From assembly GCA_963693085.1 (NCBI GenBank), contig OY856410.1:1335603804-1335667803 (forward strand): 64,000 bases of DNA. Reading direction: 5' to 3'. The notes below the pieces were generated by a model. That model searched no databases. It saw only the letters and a list, made by a program, of their open reading frames with translations, and was not told where the DNA came from. The stretch's first letter is position 1. Every line of letters begins with the position of its first letter. This DNA is from Alisma plantago-aquatica (lineage: Eukaryota; Streptophyta; Magnoliopsida; Alismatales; Alismataceae). Positions 60,153 to 64,000 of the stretch are shown one piece after another. The translations under genes and the position numbers were made by a program.

Positions 60153-63100
60153 ATGGTGCACACACGTAGTCGAGACTACGTGAATCGCACACCTGAGGTT
60201 CCATCTGCAGGACCAGAGGATGAGGACCACTACGAGCAGGAACACCACAGTGATATAAATTCTGATTCTGAGCAAGAACAAGAAGAAGTAATGGCTGAAG
60301 CACAGACAATATGGGAGAAGATCAAGGCGTCTTCTTCCTCAGCATCAAAGGGGCCTATAAAGAAACAAGGGCTAAACATTCCAACCTACAAGATCGATCC
60401 AGCACTGATTAACCTGGTTAAATCAAACGCATTTCACGGATTAAAAAATGAAGATCCAGTGGCCCACATCAGCCAGTTCGTGGAGAACTGTGATATGGTG
60501 AAGATAGATCGATTTCCGCAGGATGTGCTCTATCTCAAGTTATTCCCGAGTTCCTTGGCTGGAGTGGCAAGAGAGTGGCTTCATAACCTCGACGACAAGT
60601 TTGTTGAATCATGGAATCACATGGTGGAGGTTTTCTTCGAGAGGTTCTTCCCTCCTGAGAAGACCAATTATATGATCCAGAAGATCCACAACTTCACCCA
60701 ACAGGCGGGTGAAACTTATTCTGAGACTTGGGAGCGATTCCAAGTCATGTTGAGGAGATGTCCACATCATGGATTGGACAAGGAAACCCAAGTGAAGATC
60801 TTCTACTTTGCTCTCTCCGAGCATGATAGAAGCAATTTGGACTCGGCTGGCTCCGGATTTTTCTTAAATAACACTGATACAAGATGCTGGGAAATACTGA
60901 AGAATATGGCACGAAAGCAATCTTGGGGAGAAAGAGAAAGAGGCCCAGTTGAGCAAGCAAGAGTTGCCAGTGAGTCAAAGGCAATGAGAGAGCTGAACGA
61001 GAAGATGGACCTTCTTGCAAAGAAGTTGCTGCAGAAGGAAGACAATGAGTCCGAGGATGAGGCTCAGGTCAAGTACATGAGGCAACAGCAGGGGTACAGG
61101 AATAACGATTATTCATGGCGGAAGGACAATAAATTTTCATGGAAGGATCCAAATAACTTTCTGCAGGATCCGGATGCCAAACCTGCACCGGGCACGGAGG
61201 ACAAGAGCACGGAGTTGCTAAATCAAGTCATAAAGCAAAATCAAGAGTTGATGAACACTTTTGGGCAGCAAATAAAGCAGCAGGGTGAATTTATGAACCA
61301 GTTTGGGCAGACTTTGCAGAGCCACGAGGCTCAAATGAGAACTATAGAGACTTCCATGGCGCAGATGGCAGCCGAGATTGCAAGCTTGAAGAAGCCGGCA
61401 CATCCGGGTTTTCCGGGGAACACCAATGTTCTCGGGGGAAACCAACAGGCCAAGGCCATCTTATTGAGGAGCGGGAAGAAAGTGTTAAATCCAAGGGCGG
61501 ATGACACAATCACACTGCAGGACACAGTTGAAGAAGCAACAGTCAAAGAGCAGCCCGCACCTGTCATAGAGCAAACTGAGGACATAGCTGAAGATGGTAA
61601 GGAAGAACAAGCCACTGAGGAGGAACCACAGAAATTAACTCCCTATGTGCCACCTCATCAAAGGGCACATACCGTTCCGGTCCCCTATCCCAATAGTGCA
61701 AAAGCAAGAAAGGTGGATGCACAGTTTAAGAAATTTCTGGACAGCTTTAGGAAGTTATCAGTGAATATTCCTTTGCTAGAGGCGATTGAACAAATCCCGT
61801 CTTATGGGAAGTTTCTCAAAGATGTAATCACCAAGAAGAGAAAGATACCCGACACTGAGGTCGTGGTATTGAAGGAGCAAGTGAGTGCTTTTATTATGGG
61901 CACTTTGCCGCCAAAGAGACAGGATCCCGGTTGTTTCAATATTTCTTGCTTTATCGGGAAGTTCAAATTTGGCGAAGCACTTTGTGATTCCGGGGAAAGC
62001 ATCAATCTGATGCCCCTTTCTACGTTCAAGAAACTTGGATTGAAGGAGTCGAGGCCAAGTAACATGACCATCCAATTGGCCGATAATTCTGTGGTGAAAC
62101 CGTATGGAATCTGTGAGGATGTTTTGGTAAAGGTAGACCGCTTTGTTTTTCCGGCTGATTTTGTCGTTATGGAAATGCAGGACGAGCACGGCAATGAGTT
62201 ACTACTTGGTCGCCCATTCCAAGCTACAGCTGATATGATCTTGGAGATGGGGAGAGGTCTCTTGACCTTGGGCATTGCGGATGATCGCTTTGAGATGGTC
62301 ATGCCCAATGGTAATGCATCTAATAAAGCAAAAGCACATTGCAACATGGTTAAGCATGTGGAACGAAATATCTCACTTTGTCTTGGGAAGCCATTTTTGG
62401 ATATGGCTCATGTTATGAGCAGGATAGATAATGGGACCCTAGCAGTGGACCTTATGGAGCAAACTAAAGTTGTCTCTTTATGCAAGGCTGTTGGGTTTCC
62501 AAATGATGAGAATGAGGACATTCCATCTTCATGGGAGGATGATGTGATTATTACTTCCGTCTTTGATGCATATCCGGAATTTCCTTTGGAGGCGTGTTTG
62601 TTAAATGTCACTTATGATTGGATGCGGAGTACTTCACTCAAGGAGTGCGCCAAAATGCTTCAAATGCTTCCATGTTTCTACACGAGGCACTATGAAGATT
62701 TGGGTACACTTCCCCCACCGCTACAATCATCTCTTATTTGCCCACCTGATCTGGAATTGAAGCCATTGCCCCCGCATCTGAAGTACGTCTTTCTAGCTGA
62801 GGAGGACAAGTTACCAGTGATTGTTTCTGCATACTTGAGTGCGGATGAGGAGGAGCAACTACTGATAGTGCTCAAGAACCACCGTGGAGCTTTTGGGTGG
62901 TCTGTGGCGGACATCAAGGGGATCTCCCCTACACTTTGCCAACACAAAATTCGGCTCGAGGAGGGAGCCAAGCCAGTCATACAGCCTCAAAGACGTCTAA
63001 ATCCAAGCATGATGGAGGTTGTCAAGAAGGAAGTCATAAAGCTTCTTGCTGCAGGGATCATTTATGCCATATCCGATTCAACGTGGGTGAGTCCCACACA

Positions 63101-64000
63101 GGTAGTCCCTAAAAAGGGGGGAATCACTGTCACTACAAATCTTTTGAATGAACCTGTCACCACCCGATTGGTAACCGGGTGGCGTGTTTGCATTGACTAC
63201 CGCCGATTGAATGCCGCAACTCTTAAAGATCATTTTCCATTGCCATTTATCGATCAGATTTTGGAACGTCTAGCTGGTCGGTCGCATTTTTGTTTTCTAG
63301 ATGGCTATTCGGGGTACAACCAGATTTCTATTGATCCTTTGGATCAAGAGAAGTCTACGTTTACATGTCCCTATGGGACGTTTGCTTACCGCCGTATGCC
63401 GTTCGGTTTATGCAATGCGCCGGCGACTTTTCAACGTTGCATGCTCGCCATATTCTCTGACATGGTAGAGCAGTGTCTTGAAGTTTTCATGGAAGACTTC
63501 TCGGTGTATGGAGCGTCTTTTGATGAATGCCTTTATAACTTAGATAAGGTGTTGCAGCGGTGCGAGGACACACACTTGGTCCTCAATTGGGAGAAATGTC
63601 ACATGATGGTGACGGAAGGAATTGTGCTAGGACACAAGGTGTCTAGCAAGGGTCTTGAGGTAGACCCCGTTAAAATTGAGGTGATTTCTAATTTACCCCC
63701 ACCAAATTCTGTAAAAGGGGTGAGAAGTTTTTTAGGACACGCCGGGTTTTATCGGCGATTTATTAAGGATTTTTCAAAAATCTCAAAGCCATTATCGGAA
63801 TTGTTGGAAAAAGATGCAGTTTTTGATTTCAATGAGAAATGTCTTCACGCATTCGAGGTTTTGAAGGAGAAGTTGATTTCAGCTCCGGTTGTTCAAACGC
63901 CGGATTGGACAAAGCCATTCGAGTTGATGTGTGATGCGTCCGATTATGCTGTGGGAGCTGTTTTGGGGCAAAGGGTAGATAACAAGCCTGCTGTGATTTT
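60153..64000 (+). CDS. gag-pol: Athila gag-protease-RT-RNase H polyprotein, open at 3' end
   Basis: One continuous frame of at least 1,282 codons from ATG 60153 (MVHTRSRDYVNRTP); no stop or frameshift. Domains: gag capsid about residues 88-200 (EWLHNLDDKF, FFERFFPPEKT); Gln-rich coiled coil about 352-412; protease about 590-715 with active-site box DSGE at 612-615 and LLLGRPF near 685; RT about 976-1160 with CIDYRRLN, palm Asp 1050 in FLDGYSGYNQ, and the catalytic box read as FMED (1112-1115); then FLGHAGFYRRFIKDFSKI and the RNase H start CDASDYAVGAVLGQ (Asp 1261). Two catalytic boxes differ from the family (DSGA-like, FMDD), and I see no CCHC knuckle in gag between residues 290 and 345. These make it open but probably not autonomous. 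Integrase lies outside the window. Confidence 0.95.
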   Translation, partial: MVHTRSRDYVNRTPEVPSAGPEDEDHYEQEHHSDINSDSEQEQEEVMAEAQTIWEKIKASSSSASKGPIKKQGLNIPTYKIDPALINLVKSNAFHGLKNEDPVAHISQFVENCDMVKIDRFPQDVLYLKLFPSSLAGVAREWLHNLDDKFVESWNHMVEVFFERFFPPEKTNYMIQKIHNFTQQAGETYSETWERFQVMLRRCPHHGLDKETQVKIFYFALSEHDRSNLDSAGSGFFLNNTDTRCWEILKNMARKQSWGERERGPVEQARVASESKAMRELNEKMDLLAKKLLQKEDNESEDEAQVKYMRQQQGYRNNDYSWRKDNKFSWKDPNNFLQDPDAKPAPGTEDKSTELLNQVIKQNQELMNTFGQQIKQQGEFMNQFGQTLQSHEAQMRTIETSMAQMAAEIASLKKPAHPGFPGNTNVLGGNQQAKAILLRSGKKVLNPRADDTITLQDTVEEATVKEQPAPVIEQTEDIAEDGKEEQATEEEPQKLTPYVPPHQRAHTVPVPYPNSAKARKVDAQFKKFLDSFRKLSVNIPLLEAIEQIPSYGKFLKDVITKKRKIPDTEVVVLKEQVSAFIMGTLPPKRQDPGCFNISCFIGKFKFGEALCDSGESINLMPLSTFKKLGLKESRPSNMTIQLADNSVVKPYGICEDVLVKVDRFVFPADFVVMEMQDEHGNELLLGRPFQATADMILEMGRGLLTLGIADDRFEMVMPNGNASNKAKAHCNMVKHVERNISLCLGKPFLDMAHVMSRIDNGTLAVDLMEQTKVVSLCKAVGFPNDENEDIPSSWEDDVIITSVFDAYPEFPLEACLLNVTYDWMRSTSLKECAKMLQMLPCFYTRHYEDLGTLPPPLQSSLICPPDLELKPLPPHLKYVFLAEEDKLPVIVSAYLSADEEEQLLIVLKNHRGAFGWSVADIKGISPTLCQHKIRLEEGAKPVIQPQRRLNPSMMEVVKKEVIKLLAAGIIYAISDSTWVSPTQVVPKKGGITVTTNLLNEPVTTRLVTGWRVCIDYRRLNAATLKDHFPLPFIDQILERLAGRSHFCFLDGYSGYNQISIDPLDQEKSTFTCPYGTFAYRRMPFGLCNAPATFQRCMLAIFSDMVEQCLEVFMEDFSVYGASFDECLYNLDKVLQRCEDTHLVLNWEKCHMMVTEGIVLGHKVSSKGLEVDPVKIEVISNLPPPNSVKGVRSFLGHAGFYRRFIKDFSKISKPLSELLEKDAVFDFNEKCLHAFEVLKEKLISAPVVQTPDWTKPFELMCDASDYAVGAVLGQRVDNKPAVI

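Larger units (their letters stand above)
58350..64000 (+). mobile_element. Young Athila/Tat Ty3/gypsy element, 5' part
   Basis: 5' LTR, tRNA-Asp primer site, leader and an unbroken gag-pol frame that leaves the window at RNase H. Integrase, 3' UTR and 3' LTR must lie beyond 64000. It is the only element here without a stop in its coding region, so it is the youngest or the best preserved. Confidence 0.92.

Noticed and set aside
61802..62347. 181-codon and overlapping 137-codon frames on -
   Set aside because: Antisense shadows of the intact Athila gag-pol frame.

Overview
This is 64 kb of plant nuclear DNA, almost certainly from an angiosperm with a large repeat-rich genome. It consists of nested, mostly broken retrotransposons. 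I see no host protein-coding gene, tRNA, rRNA or CRISPR array. The plant assignment rests on Athila/Tat-type Ty3/gypsy elements with a tRNA-Asp primer site, plant Ty1/copia elements with a UBN2-type gag and an initiator-Met primer site, and plant L1 elements with a CCHC knuckle in ORF1 and a zf-RVT tail. I cannot name the species.

Layout, left to right. 1-4348: 3' part of an old Athila/Tat element on + (broken integrase, 3' UTR, polypurine tract, 1.9-kb LTR with a TATA box and a GC-rich microrepeat cluster). 4349-5639: nothing recognised. 5640-16300: an L1 LINE on - (LINE-B), split inside its reverse transcriptase by a second L1 on - (L1-A, about 7933-12629). 16300-17508: unassigned AT-rich DNA with short palindromes. 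17509-21099: a Ty3/gypsy LTR on -, its polypurine tract, then 1.9 kb of probable internal DNA. 23021-49905: a Ty1/copia tandem structure LTR-internal-LTR-internal-LTR on +. Its second gag is interrupted by a complete 11.1-kb Ty3/gypsy element (34220-45311; two 3.4-kb LTRs, iMet primer site, decayed pol, polypurine tract). 49906-57825: a second copy of the minus-strand gypsy LTR, itself interrupted by a 5.06-kb solo LTR (51151-56208) flanked by TCAAG duplications. 57826-58349: unassigned. 58350-64000: the 5' part of a much younger Athila/Tat element on +, with LTR, tRNA-Asp primer site, and one uninterrupted gag-protease-RT-RNase H reading frame that runs off the window.

The relative order of events can be read from the nesting. 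The minus-strand gypsy LTRs are the outer frame. The copia array lies between them, the 11.1-kb gypsy element landed in copia gag, and the solo LTR landed in one outer LTR. Two points stand out. (1) The LTRs of five different families each carry a private cluster of short repeats. The clearest is a 15-bp inverted-repeat word, GTCGATACCATCGAC, present ten times in 341 bp of the young Athila LTR. (2) The young Athila reading frame is open but has a Glu in each of two catalytic boxes (protease DSGE, RT FMED). The two copia internal regions also share the same premature stops, so both descend from a template that was already dead.

All boundaries were set by eye. Those marked approximate in the entries should be treated as plus or minus tens of bases.
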